Part shown: in pieces, positions 25,818 through 34,749 of the stretch | Position numbering within the stretch: the stretch's first letter is position 1 | Layout: each line of letters begins with the position of its first letter | Assembly: GCF_003073135.1 (NCBI RefSeq) | Contig: NZ_PGDQ01000007.1 | Coordinates: 1 to 64,000 of the forward strand | Direction: 5' to 3' | From: Euzebya rosea | Lineage (GTDB): Bacteria; Actinomycetota; Nitriliruptoria; Euzebyales; Euzebyaceae | Length of the DNA stretch: 64,000 nt | The notes under the pieces: model-generated | The model's database searches: none | Seen by the model: the letters and a program-made list of their open reading frames with translations, nothing else | Told to the model about the DNA's origin: nothing | Translations under genes and position numbers: made by a program

Positions 25818-27284
25818 ATGAGCACGCCGACCCCACCCCACGACCCCGCCGCCCTGCACTGGTCACCGGAGGAGTTCAGACGACACGGCCACGCCGCCGT
25901 CGACTGGCTCGCCGACCACATGGCCGGCATCGCCGACCTCCCCGTCCGCTCGCGCGTCGAGCCCGGGGAGGTCGCCGCGCGTCTGCCCCGCAGCGCCCCC
26001 GCGGAGGGGGAACCGTTCGACGCCCTCCTGCAGGACCTCGACGACGTCGTCATGGACGGGATGACCCACTGGCAGCATCCCTCCTTCTTCGCCTACTTCC
26101 CCGCCAACGCCAGCCCGCCGTCGATCCTGGCCGACCTGGTCTCCAGCGGCCTCGGCGCACAGGGGATGCTGTGGTCGACCTCGCCGGCCGTCACCGAGGT
26201 CGAGACGGTGGTGCTGGACTGGCTGGTCGACGCCCTCGGGCTGCCCGACGCCTTCCGCAGCGACGGGCCTGGGGGAGGGGTCATCCAGGACACGGCGTCC
26301 TCGGCCACGCTGTGCGCGCTGCTCGCCGCACGCGAACGGGTCCTCGAGGGCGCCGGCAACCGGGACGGCGCACCTGGCGGGCTGACGGTGTACGCCAGCG
26401 CCCACGCGCACTCGTCGTTGGAGAAGGCCGCCCGGGTGGCCGGGCTCGGCTCGGCGGCGCTGCGCAGCGTTGCCACCGACGCCGATCACGGCATGGACCC
26501 CGTGGCGCTCGCCGCGGCGATCGACGCCGACCTGGCGGCCGGCCTGCGGCCCGTCATGGTCATGGCGACCGTCGGGACGACCTCATCCACCGCCATCGAT
26601 CCCGTGGCCGCCATCGCGGAGGTGACGAGCGCCCGCGGGGTGTGGCTGCACGTCGACGGGGCCTTCGGCGGGTCCGCCACCGTCTGCCCCGAGCATCGCG
26701 ACATGATCACCGGGCTGGACCGGGCCGACAGCTATGTGATGAACCCCCACAAGTGGCTGCTGGTCGGCTTCGACTGCACCGCCTTCTGGGTTCGTGACGC
26801 GGCCGCCCTCACTGGCGCCCTCGGGATCCTCCCCGAGTACCTCGCCAACGCCGCCACGGCCAGCGGCGAGGTCATCGACTACCGGGACTGGCACATCCCC
26901 CTCGGGCGTCGGTTCCGCTCGCTCAAGCTGTGGTGGGTGCTGCGCACGTACGGCATCGAGGGGTTGCGGGCGCACATCCGCGCCCACGTGGCGATGGCGC
27001 AGGAGCTGGCGGGCTGGGTGGCCGAGGGCGACGATTGGGAGCTGGCGGCGCCCCACCCGCTGTCGCTGGTCTGCCTGCGCCACCGTCGCGACGACGACGT
27101 CGCCGCCCGGGCCATGGAGGTCGTCAACGCCAGCGGCAGCGCGTTCCTGACCCACACCCGCCTCGACGACCGGTACGTCGTCCGCGTCGCGATCGGGGGT
27201 TGGCGCACGTCCCTCGAGGACGTCCGTCGGGCGTGGGACGACCTCGTGGCGGCAGCGCGGCGCATCGAGGGCCGGACGGCCTGA
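25818..27284 (+). CDS. Group II PLP-dependent decarboxylase (aromatic-amino-acid type)
   Basis: A 488-residue PLP enzyme. The internal-aldimine lysine is Lys312 in MNPHKWLL; His197 (SAHAHSS) and Asp280 (HVDGAFGGSA) should contact the cofactor. The N-terminal WQHPSFFAYFPANASPPSILADLVSSGLG and TSPAVTEVETVVLDWL match aromatic-L-amino-acid/tyrosine decarboxylases rather than glutamate decarboxylases. It would convert an aromatic or related amino acid to an amine and CO2; substrate is not provable from sequence. No amine transporter is adjacent. It lies 27 bp after the M14 genes but has its own promoter box. Confidence 0.88.
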   Translation: MSTPTPPHDPAALHWSPEEFRRHGHAAVDWLADHMAGIADLPVRSRVEPGEVAARLPRSAPAEGEPFDALLQDLDDVVMDGMTHWQHPSFFAYFPANASPPSILADLVSSGLGAQGMLWSTSPAVTEVETVVLDWLVDALGLPDAFRSDGPGGGVIQDTASSATLCALLAARERVLEGAGNRDGAPGGLTVYASAHAHSSLEKAARVAGLGSAALRSVATDADHGMDPVALAAAIDADLAAGLRPVMVMATVGTTSSTAIDPVAAIAEVTSARGVWLHVDGAFGGSATVCPEHRDMITGLDRADSYVMNPHKWLLVGFDCTAFWVRDAAALTGALGILPEYLANAATASGEVIDYRDWHIPLGRRFRSLKLWWVLRTYGIEGLRAHIRAHVAMAQELAGWVAEGDDWELAAPHPLSLVCLRHRRDDDVAARAMEVVNASGSAFLTHTRLDDRYVVRVAIGGWRTSLEDVRRAWDDLVAAARRIEGRTA

Positions 27285-27330
27285 TCGGCGGTGTGCAGCG
27301 GGGGCTCGTGCGTGCGACCATGCGGGACCG

Positions 27331-29106
27331 ATGGCTGACCTCGTGCCCGCGCCCGTGACCGACCTGCCCGCCCCGATGTCCGGAAGCGCCGACGGTCGCC
27401 TGGATCCGGCCCAGCGCGCCAGGGCGCTGCGCACGATGGCCGCACAGCAGCTCGACGTCCTCGTCGTCGGCGGCGGCATCACCGGTGCCGGCACGGCGCT
27501 CGACGCGGCCGCACGGGGGCTGTCGGTCGGGCTGGTCGAGGCACGGGACTACGCCGCCGGCACGTCCAGCCGGTCCAGCAAGCTGATCCACGGTGGCCTG
27601 CGTTACCTCGAGCAGCTGAACTTCGCGCTGGTCCACGAGGCGCTCCACGAACGCACGTTGATGCTCGACCGGCTGTGCCCCCACCTGGTGCGGCCGATCC
27701 CGTTCCTGTACCCGCTGACCAACCGGGTGTGGGAACGCGCCTACGTGGGGGCCGGGATCGCGCTGTACGACGCGATGGCCGGACGCACCGGCATGCCGCG
27801 CCACCGCCACCTGACCCGCACCCAGGCGCTGCGCATCGCCCCGTCGCTGCGGGCCGACAAGCTCGTCGGGGCGATCCAGTACCACGACGCCCAGGTCGAC
27901 GACGCCCGGCACACCCTTGCGGTGGCTCGGACGGCCGCACGTCACGGGGCGGCGATCGCCACCTCGTGCCGGGTCGTGGACTTCGTCACCGAGGGGGAGC
28001 GGATCGTGGGTGCGAGGGTGCGCGACCTCGAGGGCGGCGAGGAGTTCGTCGTCCGGGCCCGCCAGGTCATCAACGCCACCGGGGTGTGGACCGACGACGT
28101 GCAGGCGTTCGCCGGCCGCGGCCGCATCAAGGTGCGGGCGTCCAAGGGTGTCCACCTCGTCGTGCCGCGCGACCGCATCCACTCCGACGCCGGCTTCATC
28201 ACCCGGACGGCGTCGTCGGTGCTGTTCGTCATCCCGTGGATGGCCCCGCCGTTCACCCGCCACTGGATCATCGGCACCACCGACACCGAGTGGGACCTCG
28301 GCAAGGCGCATCCTGCGGCCAGCTCCGCCGACATCGACTACCTGCTCGGCGAGGCCAACAAGTGGCTCAACATCCCGCTGACCCGGGAGGACGTCGAGGG
28401 GGTCTACGCGGGGCTCCGGCCGTTGCTGACCGGCGAGTCGGAAGCCACCTCCAAGCTGTCCCGCGAGCACGCGGTCGTCCAGGGAGTCTCCGGCCTCATC
28501 ACCGTCGCCGGCGGCAAGTACACGACGTACCGGGTCATGGCCAAGGACGCCATCGACGCGGCCGCCCGCAGCATGAACCGTCGTGTCCCCGAGACCCCGA
28601 CCGATCGCCTGCCGCTCGTCGGCGCCGACGGCTTCCATGCCACCTGGAACCAGCGCGAACGCCTTGCTGCCGGGTCCGGTCTGCACGTCGCCCGGATCGA
28701 GCACCTGCTGCGGCGTTACGGGTCGGAGGTCCCGCGACTCCTCGAGGCGATCGCCGAACGGCCCGAGCTCGGCGCGCCCATCGACGGTGCGGCCGACCAC
28801 CTGATGGTCGAGGCGTGGTACGCCGCAGCGTGGGAGGGGGCGCTGCACCTCGACGACGTCCTGACGCGTCGCATGCGCATCTCCATCGAGACGTGGGACC
28901 GGGGCCTGACCGCGGCGAAGGCCGTCGTCGGGATCGTCGGCGAGGTCCTCGGATGGGACGAGGAAACCCGTGTCCGCGAGCTGTCGCACTACGAGGCGCG
29001 GGTCGAGGCCGAACGCGAGTCCCAGACGATGGCCGACGACCACACTGCGGACGCCGCACGCCTCGGTGCCCCGGACGTGCGGACGGGGTTCGCCACGCAG
29101 CGTTGA
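27331..29106 (+). CDS. glpD: FAD-dependent glycerol-3-phosphate dehydrogenase
   Basis: A 591-residue flavoprotein oxidising glycerol-3-phosphate to dihydroxyacetone phosphate and passing electrons to the quinone pool at the membrane. FAD-binding motif DVLVVGGGITGAGTALDAAARG; GlpD signatures GTSSRSSKLIHGGLRYLEQ, INATGVWTDDV, GLRPLLTGES and TVAGGKYTTYR. The C-terminal helical domain is complete. A 40-residue N-terminal leader precedes the FAD motif; ATG 27376 is an alternative start. No glpF/glpK nearby. Convergent with the sugar importer, with a shared hairpin between. Confidence 0.93.
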   Translation: MADLVPAPVTDLPAPMSGSADGRLDPAQRARALRTMAAQQLDVLVVGGGITGAGTALDAAARGLSVGLVEARDYAAGTSSRSSKLIHGGLRYLEQLNFALVHEALHERTLMLDRLCPHLVRPIPFLYPLTNRVWERAYVGAGIALYDAMAGRTGMPRHRHLTRTQALRIAPSLRADKLVGAIQYHDAQVDDARHTLAVARTAARHGAAIATSCRVVDFVTEGERIVGARVRDLEGGEEFVVRARQVINATGVWTDDVQAFAGRGRIKVRASKGVHLVVPRDRIHSDAGFITRTASSVLFVIPWMAPPFTRHWIIGTTDTEWDLGKAHPAASSADIDYLLGEANKWLNIPLTREDVEGVYAGLRPLLTGESEATSKLSREHAVVQGVSGLITVAGGKYTTYRVMAKDAIDAAARSMNRRVPETPTDRLPLVGADGFHATWNQRERLAAGSGLHVARIEHLLRRYGSEVPRLLEAIAERPELGAPIDGAADHLMVEAWYAAAWEGALHLDDVLTRRMRISIETWDRGLTAAKAVVGIVGEVLGWDEETRVRELSHYEARVEAERESQTMADDHTADAARLGAPDVRTGFATQR

Positions 29107-29108
29107 CC

Positions 29109-29139
29109 GGGGGCGGGCCGACGGCGTCGGCCCACCCCC
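29109..29139. terminator. Bidirectional hairpin between glpD and the sugar permease gene
   Basis: GGGCCGAC/GTCGGCCC (8 bp, loop GGC) extended by GGGGG/CCCCC across one mismatch. It lies between converging stop codons and could terminate both transcripts. Confidence 0.6.
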
Positions 29140-29146
29140 GCTGGGA

Positions 29147-30124
29147 TCAGCCCTTGACCGAGCCTGCGGTCAGGCCACGGACGAAGAACCGCTGCAGGCC
29201 GAAGAAGACGGCCAGCGGGATCGTCATGGTGATGAACGCACCGGCGGTCAGCAGGTGCAGCTGTTCACCGAACGTGCCCTGCAGGCCGGCCAGGTAGGTG
29301 GTTGCCACCTGCCCCTCGGCGGCGCTGTTCAGCATGATCAGCGCGACGAGGAAGTCGTTCCAGGTCCACAGGAACTGGAAGATCGCGAACGCTGCCAGCG
29401 CCGGCACCGACAGCGGGATGATCAGGCGCCAGAACGTCTGGAAGTGTCCCGCCCCGTCGACCTTGGCCGACTCGATGACCTCCTTGGGGAGCGCACCGAT
29501 GTAGTTGCGCAGCAGGTAGACGGCCAACGGCATGCCGAACCCGGCGTGGGCCAGCCAGATGGCCAGGAAGCTGCCGTTGAGGGTGAAGTTGGACAGCCCG
29601 AGCGTGCCCTGCAGGAACGAGTCGATCTGGACCTGCAGCTGGATGATCGGGATGAAGGCCACCTGCAGCGGCACGACGAGCAGCGCGACGAAGAGGATGA
29701 ACAGCGGCTCGCGCCCCTTGAACTCCATCCACGAGAACGCGTAGGCGGCGAACGCCGCGATGAGGATCGGGATCACGGTCGCCGGGACGGCGACGACGAT
29801 CGAGTTGACGAACGCCTCGGCCAGCGTCGACCCACCGGACGTGGCGCTGAGCACCTCGCTGTAGTTGCTGAGCTGCAGGCCGCCCTCGGAGAAGACGGTC
29901 CACCAGCCGGAGTCGTTGGCGGCCGCGGGGGTCCGCAGCGACGTGACCAGCAGGCCCACGGTGGGCAGCAGCCAGATGGCGACGACGGCGAGCAGGACGA
30001 TGCGGGTGAACCAGCCGCCGGAGTTCTCCTCGCCGGGGCCCTTCGCGGTGAAGGCCTTGGTGAGGAACCCCGGTGACTTGCTGGGCACCGTGGGGCTGTC
30101 GGGGGTGGTGGTTGTGGTACTCAC
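29147..30124 (-). CDS. Sugar ABC transporter permease, MalG type
   Basis: A 325-residue permease with six helices after a polar 35-residue leader. The coupling (EAA) loop reads EVIESAKVDGAGHFQTFWRLIIPLSVPAL, typical of MalG-like subunits. GTG 30124 overlaps the previous stop (GTGA) and AGGAGG lies inside the end of the upstream gene, so translation is coupled. Last gene of the sugar-uptake operon. No ATPase follows, so energy must come from an ATPase encoded elsewhere, as in actinobacteria that use a shared MsiK. Confidence 0.93.
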   Translation of the reverse strand: MSTTTTTPDSPTVPSKSPGFLTKAFTAKGPGEENSGGWFTRIVLLAVVAIWLLPTVGLLVTSLRTPAAANDSGWWTVFSEGGLQLSNYSEVLSATSGGSTLAEAFVNSIVVAVPATVIPILIAAFAAYAFSWMEFKGREPLFILFVALLVVPLQVAFIPIIQLQVQIDSFLQGTLGLSNFTLNGSFLAIWLAHAGFGMPLAVYLLRNYIGALPKEVIESAKVDGAGHFQTFWRLIIPLSVPALAAFAIFQFLWTWNDFLVALIMLNSAAEGQVATTYLAGLQGTFGEQLHLLTAGAFITMTIPLAVFFGLQRFFVRGLTAGSVKG

Positions 30125-31308
30125 CGTGCAGCCTCCTGTTCGCGGAACCGCTTGACGTTGATCAACATGAACGGGATGGTCGCGAGGACCAGCAGGACGA
30201 CGAGGACGCCGGCGCTGCCGTAGGCCCCGTTCTCGAAGTTGGTGAAGAACAGGTTGGCGACGACCTGGGTGTCGTCGCGACCGTTGGTCAGGACGCGCAC
30301 GATGTCGAAGACCTTCAGCACCGTGATGAGGATGGTCGTGAGGACGACCACGATCGTCGAGCGGATCTGCGGGACGACCACACGCCAGAAGATCTGCCAC
30401 TCGTTGGCACCGTCGATGCGTGCCGCCTCGATGGTGTCCTCGGGGACCGACTTGATCGCCGCCGACAGCAGCACCATCGCGAACCCGGCCTGCAGCCAGA
30501 TCATGATGACCATCAGGGCGAAGTCGTTGAACGCCTCGCGTTCCAGCCAGGCGATGGGTTCGGCGTTGAAGAGGTTGACGACGATGGCGTTGAGGATGCC
30601 GGTCTGCTCGCCGGTGGTCTCGATCGCGTAGACCAGCTGCCAGACGACGGAGGCGCCGACGAAGCTGATCGCCATCGGCATGAAGATCATCGACTTGGAG
30701 ACGTTCTCGAGCCGTGGCGGCAACCGGTCGGCCAGCACCGCGACCAGCAAGCCGATGGCCACGGCGCCCGACGGCACGACGAGGATCCACAGGACGTTGT
30801 TGTAGATGGCTGCCCAGACGGGGCTGTCCCCGGTCAGGGACCCCTCGTCCACCACGTTGATGACGAAGGTGGCGAGCAGGCCGAGGCCGAGGACCGCGAA
30901 GGTCCAGGTGCGCATGCGTGCGCCCCGTGCGTCGCCGGGGGGCATGCGGTTGGTGATCCCCACGACGACGCCGATGACGATCGCCGCCACCGCAAGGATG
31001 ATCGCGATGGGCGGGATGCCGTCCCCGGTGATCGCGTCGGCGTAGTTGTCCAGTCCGACGAACGGTCGTTCGCCGTCGACGAACCGGTCGCCGTAGAAGC
31101 TGCGCCTGATGGTGTCGATCATCGGGTACAGCAGGTAGACGGTCACGACGAACAGCGCCGGGAGGATGAAGACGTAGGGACGTACCCGTTCGCCGGCCTC
31201 CTTCGGCAGGACCCGTTCGGTGATCAGGTTGCCGACCCAGTAGAACGCCGCGGCCCCACCCACGCCGATGATGATGATGACCAGTGCTCTGAGCAGTGTG
31301 CCGCCCAT
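30121..31308 (-). CDS. Sugar ABC transporter permease, MalF type
   Basis: A 395-residue permease, about 80-100 residues longer than simple MalF-like proteins. It has an N-terminal helix (LVIIIIGVGGAAAFYWVGNLI), then FILPALFVVTVYLLYPMIDTIRRSF, then an extra pair of helices (about 100-160) before the core. The coupling loop is DTIEAARIDGANEWQIFWRVVVPQI. GGAGGG precedes ATG 31308. The extra N-terminal helices are shared by some alpha-glucoside permeases. Confidence 0.92.
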   Translation of the reverse strand: MGGTLLRALVIIIIGVGGAAAFYWVGNLITERVLPKEAGERVRPYVFILPALFVVTVYLLYPMIDTIRRSFYGDRFVDGERPFVGLDNYADAITGDGIPPIAIILAVAAIVIGVVVGITNRMPPGDARGARMRTWTFAVLGLGLLATFVINVVDEGSLTGDSPVWAAIYNNVLWILVVPSGAVAIGLLVAVLADRLPPRLENVSKSMIFMPMAISFVGASVVWQLVYAIETTGEQTGILNAIVVNLFNAEPIAWLEREAFNDFALMVIMIWLQAGFAMVLLSAAIKSVPEDTIEAARIDGANEWQIFWRVVVPQIRSTIVVVLTTILITVLKVFDIVRVLTNGRDDTQVVANLFFTNFENGAYGSAGVLVVLLVLATIPFMLINVKRFREQEAAR

Positions 31309-31332
31309 TTGACCCTCCTCGCTCGTGCTCGA

Positions 31333-31367
31333 GGCCCCGGGCCGGTCTGGTTGACCGGTCCGGGGCC
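31333..31367 (-). terminator. Long hairpin between sugar-binding protein and permease genes
   Basis: A 15-bp stem with one mismatch (31333-31347 with 31353-31367) and a 5-base loop. It probably attenuates transcription or stabilises the binding-protein mRNA, as in the peptide importer. Confidence 0.65.
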
Positions 31368-31377
31368 GACCGCCTGG

Positions 31378-32751
31378 CTAGCCCTCCTTCACCTCGGCAT
31401 ACAGCTCGTCGATGCTGGTGAGGGATTCCTCGAGCTCCTGGTCACCGGAGATCCATTCGGTCATCTCCAGCCAGAACGAACCCTCCTGCGAGCTCGACCC
31501 GACATCACCGGGCATCAGGTCGGAACCGTCGAAGCGGAAGAAGTCGGCCTCGGCCAGCAGCGTGCCTGCGGTACGTGCGGACTCCGTCGGGTAGATGGAG
31601 GTGTCGAAGCTCGTGAACGGTGACAGGAATCCACCCTGCGCTGCCCATCCTTCGCCGGACTCGGGCGTGGCGAGGAACTCCATGAAGGCCTTCGCCGCCT
31701 CGTTGTCGGTGTACAGCGCCGCGATGTCACCGGCGCCCAGGGCGGGCGAGCCGACGGACTCGTCGATCGGCGGCAGGTAGAAGAAGTTGTAGTCCGTCCC
31801 GAACTCCGCGTCCGGGTCGTTCTCGGCGATGAAGCCCTCGATGAAGGTGGCCTGGCGGTGCAGGACGCAGTCGCCGTCGGTACCCCCCAGGATCCCGATC
31901 ACCGAAGTACCGAAGTTCTCGCGGGCGATGTTGGCCCGACCACCGCTGACGAAGTCGTCGTTGGTCCAGATCGGGACGATGTACTCCTCGATGGCGCCCT
32001 GCACCTCGGGGGAGGCGAAGGCGAGGTCGCCGGCAACCCACTGGTCGTAGGCGTCCGGACCGATGGTGCGCAGCAGCACGTCCTCGACCCAGTCGGTGGA
32101 CGGCCACCCGGTTGCGTCGCCGGACTCGATGCCGATGCACCACGGGGCGTAGGTGCCGTCGTCGGCGATCTGCTGGGTCAGGGCCATCATGTCGTCCCAG
32201 GTCTCCGGGATCTCGTAGCCCGCTTCCTCGAAGACCGGCTGGTTGTACCAGACGAGGCTCTTGAAGCTGAGTCGCAGCGGCAGGCCGTAGTTGGTGCCGT
32301 CGAAGGTCGTCAGGTCGAGCAGGCCGCCGACGAGGTCACCGCGAAGGGCCTCCTCGTCGAGGAAGTCCAGCGGCTGGACCGCGCCCTGGCTGACGAAGTC
32401 CTCCAGCAGGCCGGGCTGGGGGTGCAGGATGACGTCCGGCGGCGTGCCGGACCCGATGCGGGTACGGGCCAGCGACTCGAAGTCGTTGGACCCCTCGTCG
32501 TTGACCGTCACCCCGGGGTTGGCTTCCTCGAAGGCGTCGATGACGGCGGCAAGGCCGGCGACGTCGGCCTCACCGGTGAAGGCGTGCAGCATCGTCACCT
32601 CGCCGCTGAGTTCGCCGTCGCCGCCGGTGTCGCCGCTGGCGTCCCCGGCGTCCTCCGAGGCGTCGCCGCCCCCGTCGTCACCGCCGTTGCATGCCGCCGC
32701 GACCATCGCGAGCACCAGGAATAGCGCGGCCAAGAGCTTGTTGCGTGTCAT
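31378..32751 (-). CDS. Sugar ABC transporter substrate-binding lipoprotein
   Basis: A 457-residue family 1 binding protein. The signal peptide ends in the lipobox-like VAAAC, so Cys21 is likely lipidated. A Gly/Asp/Glu/Ser linker (about 22-48) tethers it. Binding-protein features follow: VTMLHAFTGEADVAGLAAVIDAFEEANPGV, GTPPDVILHPQPG, YGLPLRLSFKSLVWYNQPVFEEAGYEIPETWDD. This resembles alpha-glucoside binding proteins, fitting the GH13 gene directly upstream. It is transcribed towards the two permeases. Confidence 0.92.
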   Translation of the reverse strand: MTRNKLLAALFLVLAMVAAACNGGDDGGGDASEDAGDASGDTGGDGELSGEVTMLHAFTGEADVAGLAAVIDAFEEANPGVTVNDEGSNDFESLARTRIGSGTPPDVILHPQPGLLEDFVSQGAVQPLDFLDEEALRGDLVGGLLDLTTFDGTNYGLPLRLSFKSLVWYNQPVFEEAGYEIPETWDDMMALTQQIADDGTYAPWCIGIESGDATGWPSTDWVEDVLLRTIGPDAYDQWVAGDLAFASPEVQGAIEEYIVPIWTNDDFVSGGRANIARENFGTSVIGILGGTDGDCVLHRQATFIEGFIAENDPDAEFGTDYNFFYLPPIDESVGSPALGAGDIAALYTDNEAAKAFMEFLATPESGEGWAAQGGFLSPFTSFDTSIYPTESARTAGTLLAEADFFRFDGSDLMPGDVGSSSQEGSFWLEMTEWISGDQELEESLTSIDELYAEVKEG

Positions 32752-32853
32752 GTGCCTGTCTCCATGTGTTGGGCCAGCGGGCTCGTGGGTTGGGGGGCGG
32801 AGCTGGCATCCCGCCCGGGGATGGACGTCAGGGGAGCAGAGGGTCGGATCGCC

Positions 32854-34578
32854 TCATCGAGCGAACCAGACGCAGGTGTCGCCCGGGACGACGCCGCGGT
32901 CGACGGACCGGCGGGACGGATCGGACACCAGCACGACGCGGCGTCCCTCGAGCAACCCGGGAGGAACCGGCAGGTCGGTGTCGGCGAGGTTCAGCACGAC
33001 CACGGCCTGCCCACGCGAGAACGCGATGGCGTCGGGACCGACGTCGTGCCACTCCAGGTCCAGTCCCCGGAGATCGGTCAGCTTGCGGCGGACGGCGACG
33101 GCGTCGCGATACAGGTGCAGGATGGAGCTGGTGTCGGACTCCAGGGCCTCGGCGCTGTGGCTGCCCCAGCCCTCGGGCTGCGGGAGCCAGGGTGCGGCGG
33201 ATCCCGGTCCGGGGGAGAAGCCATGGCTTCCCGTCGGGGCGACGGTCCACGGAAGGGGGATCCGGCACCCGTCGCGGCCCTTCACCCGACCGCCCGAGCG
33301 TTCGTGCACGGGGTCGGTCCTGACCTCGTCGGGCAGGTCGAGCACCTCCGGCAGGCCCAGCTCCTCCCCGGCGTAGAGGAAGACCGATCCGGGGAGCGCG
33401 AGCATCGCCAGCGCCGCGGCACGAGCCCGACGCAGTCCGAGGCGTTCGTCGACATGCGCCTCGGACGGCACGATGTTGCTGCGGTGTGCATCGTCGACCT
33501 GGGTGGCATCGGCACGGCCGTAGCGAGTGACCGCGCGTTCGACGTCGTGGTTGTTCAGCGTCCATGCCGGATACAGCCCATCGGGTCGCAGCACGTCGAG
33601 GGTGTCGTCGATCGCCCGACGCCACGCGTCTGCCCGCCACGCGGCGGTGGTCAGGTCGAAGGCGAAGGCCTGGTGGAACTCGTGGGGGTTGACGTAGTCG
33701 GCCAATGCCCCGGGATCGTCGGCGGTCCAGGCCTCGGCCAGCAGCAGGACGTCGCGGTCGTTGGTCCGGTTGTACTCGTCGACCAGCTGTCGCCATCGCC
33801 GCCACGCGATGTGACCGTCGGGGTGGTGGGTGAACAGGTGGCTGCCCTTCCCGAACGGCACCTCCGCCCCGTGGTCGGGCAGCCCCTCGGTCTTGCCCAG
33901 GAACGTCACCGCGTCGGCGCGGAACCCCTCCACGCCGCGGTCGAACCAGAACCGGAGCATCCGGTCGAACATCTCGGGGACGTCGGGGTGGTGCCAGTTG
34001 AGGTCGGGCTGATGGGGGGTGAAGACCCCCAGGTACCACTGCCCCGGACGTCCATCGGGTTCGGTGACGCGAGTCCAGGCCGACCCGCCGAAGATCGCCG
34101 TCCAGTCGTTCGGCGGCAGTGCCCCGTCCTCGCCACGTCCGTCGCGGAACCAGAACCGCTCGCGTGCGGCCGCCCCCGGACCGGCGGCCACCGCCTCGCG
34201 GAACCACGGGTGGTCGCTGCTGCAGTGGTTGGGGACCACGTCCATCAGCACCCGGATCCCGTACTGGCGGGCCTGCTCGACCAAGTCGTCGAAGATCGCG
34301 AGGGTGCCGTAGGCAGGGTCGATGTCGAAGTAGTCGGTGACGTCGTAGCCGTGGTCCCGCTGCGGTGAGGGATAGCAGGGGTTCAGCCAGATCGCGTCGG
34401 CCCCGAGGGCGGCGATGTAGGGGAGTCGACTGCGGACGCCCGCCAGGTCACCGATCCCGTCCCCGTCGCTGTCGGCGAAGGACCGGAGGTAGACCTGGTA
34501 GGTGACGGCGTGCGCCCACCACGGCATGTCCTCCTGGGGACGGGGCAAGGCCCCACCCTGCGGCTTCGGCTCTGGCAA
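32854..34578 (-). CDS. GH13 alpha-glucosidase
   Basis: A 574-residue glycoside hydrolase of family 13, oligo-1,6-glucosidase-like. Conserved regions: DVVPNH (110s), nucleophile Asp222 in GFRADAV, acid/base Glu282 in LLLAEAW, and His344-Asp345 in LNNHDVER. The N-terminal VTYQVYLRSFADSDGDGIGDLAGV is typical. No signal peptide, so it works in the cytoplasm on imported alpha-glucosides. TTG 34578 has GGGAG about 7 bases upstream; ATG 34527 has AGGAGG only 2 bases away and is less likely. LacI-type operators lie upstream. It probably heads the operon for the sugar importer. Confidence 0.92.
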   Translation of the reverse strand: MPEPKPQGGALPRPQEDMPWWAHAVTYQVYLRSFADSDGDGIGDLAGVRSRLPYIAALGADAIWLNPCYPSPQRDHGYDVTDYFDIDPAYGTLAIFDDLVEQARQYGIRVLMDVVPNHCSSDHPWFREAVAAGPGAAARERFWFRDGRGEDGALPPNDWTAIFGGSAWTRVTEPDGRPGQWYLGVFTPHQPDLNWHHPDVPEMFDRMLRFWFDRGVEGFRADAVTFLGKTEGLPDHGAEVPFGKGSHLFTHHPDGHIAWRRWRQLVDEYNRTNDRDVLLLAEAWTADDPGALADYVNPHEFHQAFAFDLTTAAWRADAWRRAIDDTLDVLRPDGLYPAWTLNNHDVERAVTRYGRADATQVDDAHRSNIVPSEAHVDERLGLRRARAAALAMLALPGSVFLYAGEELGLPEVLDLPDEVRTDPVHERSGGRVKGRDGCRIPLPWTVAPTGSHGFSPGPGSAAPWLPQPEGWGSHSAEALESDTSSILHLYRDAVAVRRKLTDLRGLDLEWHDVGPDAIAFSRGQAVVVLNLADTDLPVPPGLLEGRRVVLVSDPSRRSVDRGVVPGDTCVWFAR

Positions 34579-34611
34579 ACCAACACTCCCATCGCGGTAG
34601 TACGGGATGTC

Positions 34612-34624
34612 GGTTGAGTCAACC
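34612..34624. promoter_or_regulatory. Perfect palindrome with -35-like TTGACT upstream of the glucosidase gene
   Basis: GGTTGA-g-TCAACC is a perfect 13-bp palindrome. Read on the minus strand it contains TTGACT, a candidate -35; a convincing -10 was not found (TACCGC at 34594-34599 is weak). Confidence 0.4.
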
Positions 34625-34640
34625 GCGTTGCGCGACGTTG

Positions 34641-34654
34641 TGCAAGCGTTTTCG
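34641..34654. promoter_or_regulatory. LacI-type operator, site 1
   Basis: TGCAAGCGTTTTCG fits the LacI/CcpA-family consensus TGNAANCGNTTNCA at all but the last base. It lies exactly 60 bp from site 2, so the two would face the same side of the helix. Confidence 0.6.
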
Positions 34655-34700
34655 GCGACCTTTCTCTGTCACCGGTCAGGCACTCCGTGCAACGGGGCGC

Positions 34701-34714
34701 TGCAAGCGGTTGCA
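34701..34714. promoter_or_regulatory. LacI-type operator, site 2
   Basis: TGCAAGCGGTTGCA matches TGNAANCGNTTNCA perfectly, with palindromic TGCAA/TTGCA arms around a central CG. No LacI-family gene lies in the window. Confidence 0.7.
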
Positions 34715-34749
34715 CCGCTCGACGCGGTGCACGTCGCGTGAGGGAATGC

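Noticed and set aside
23898-25859. A 653-codon frame antisense to the second carboxypeptidase
   Set aside because: The M14 active-site residues lie on the plus strand; the antisense frame has no domain.
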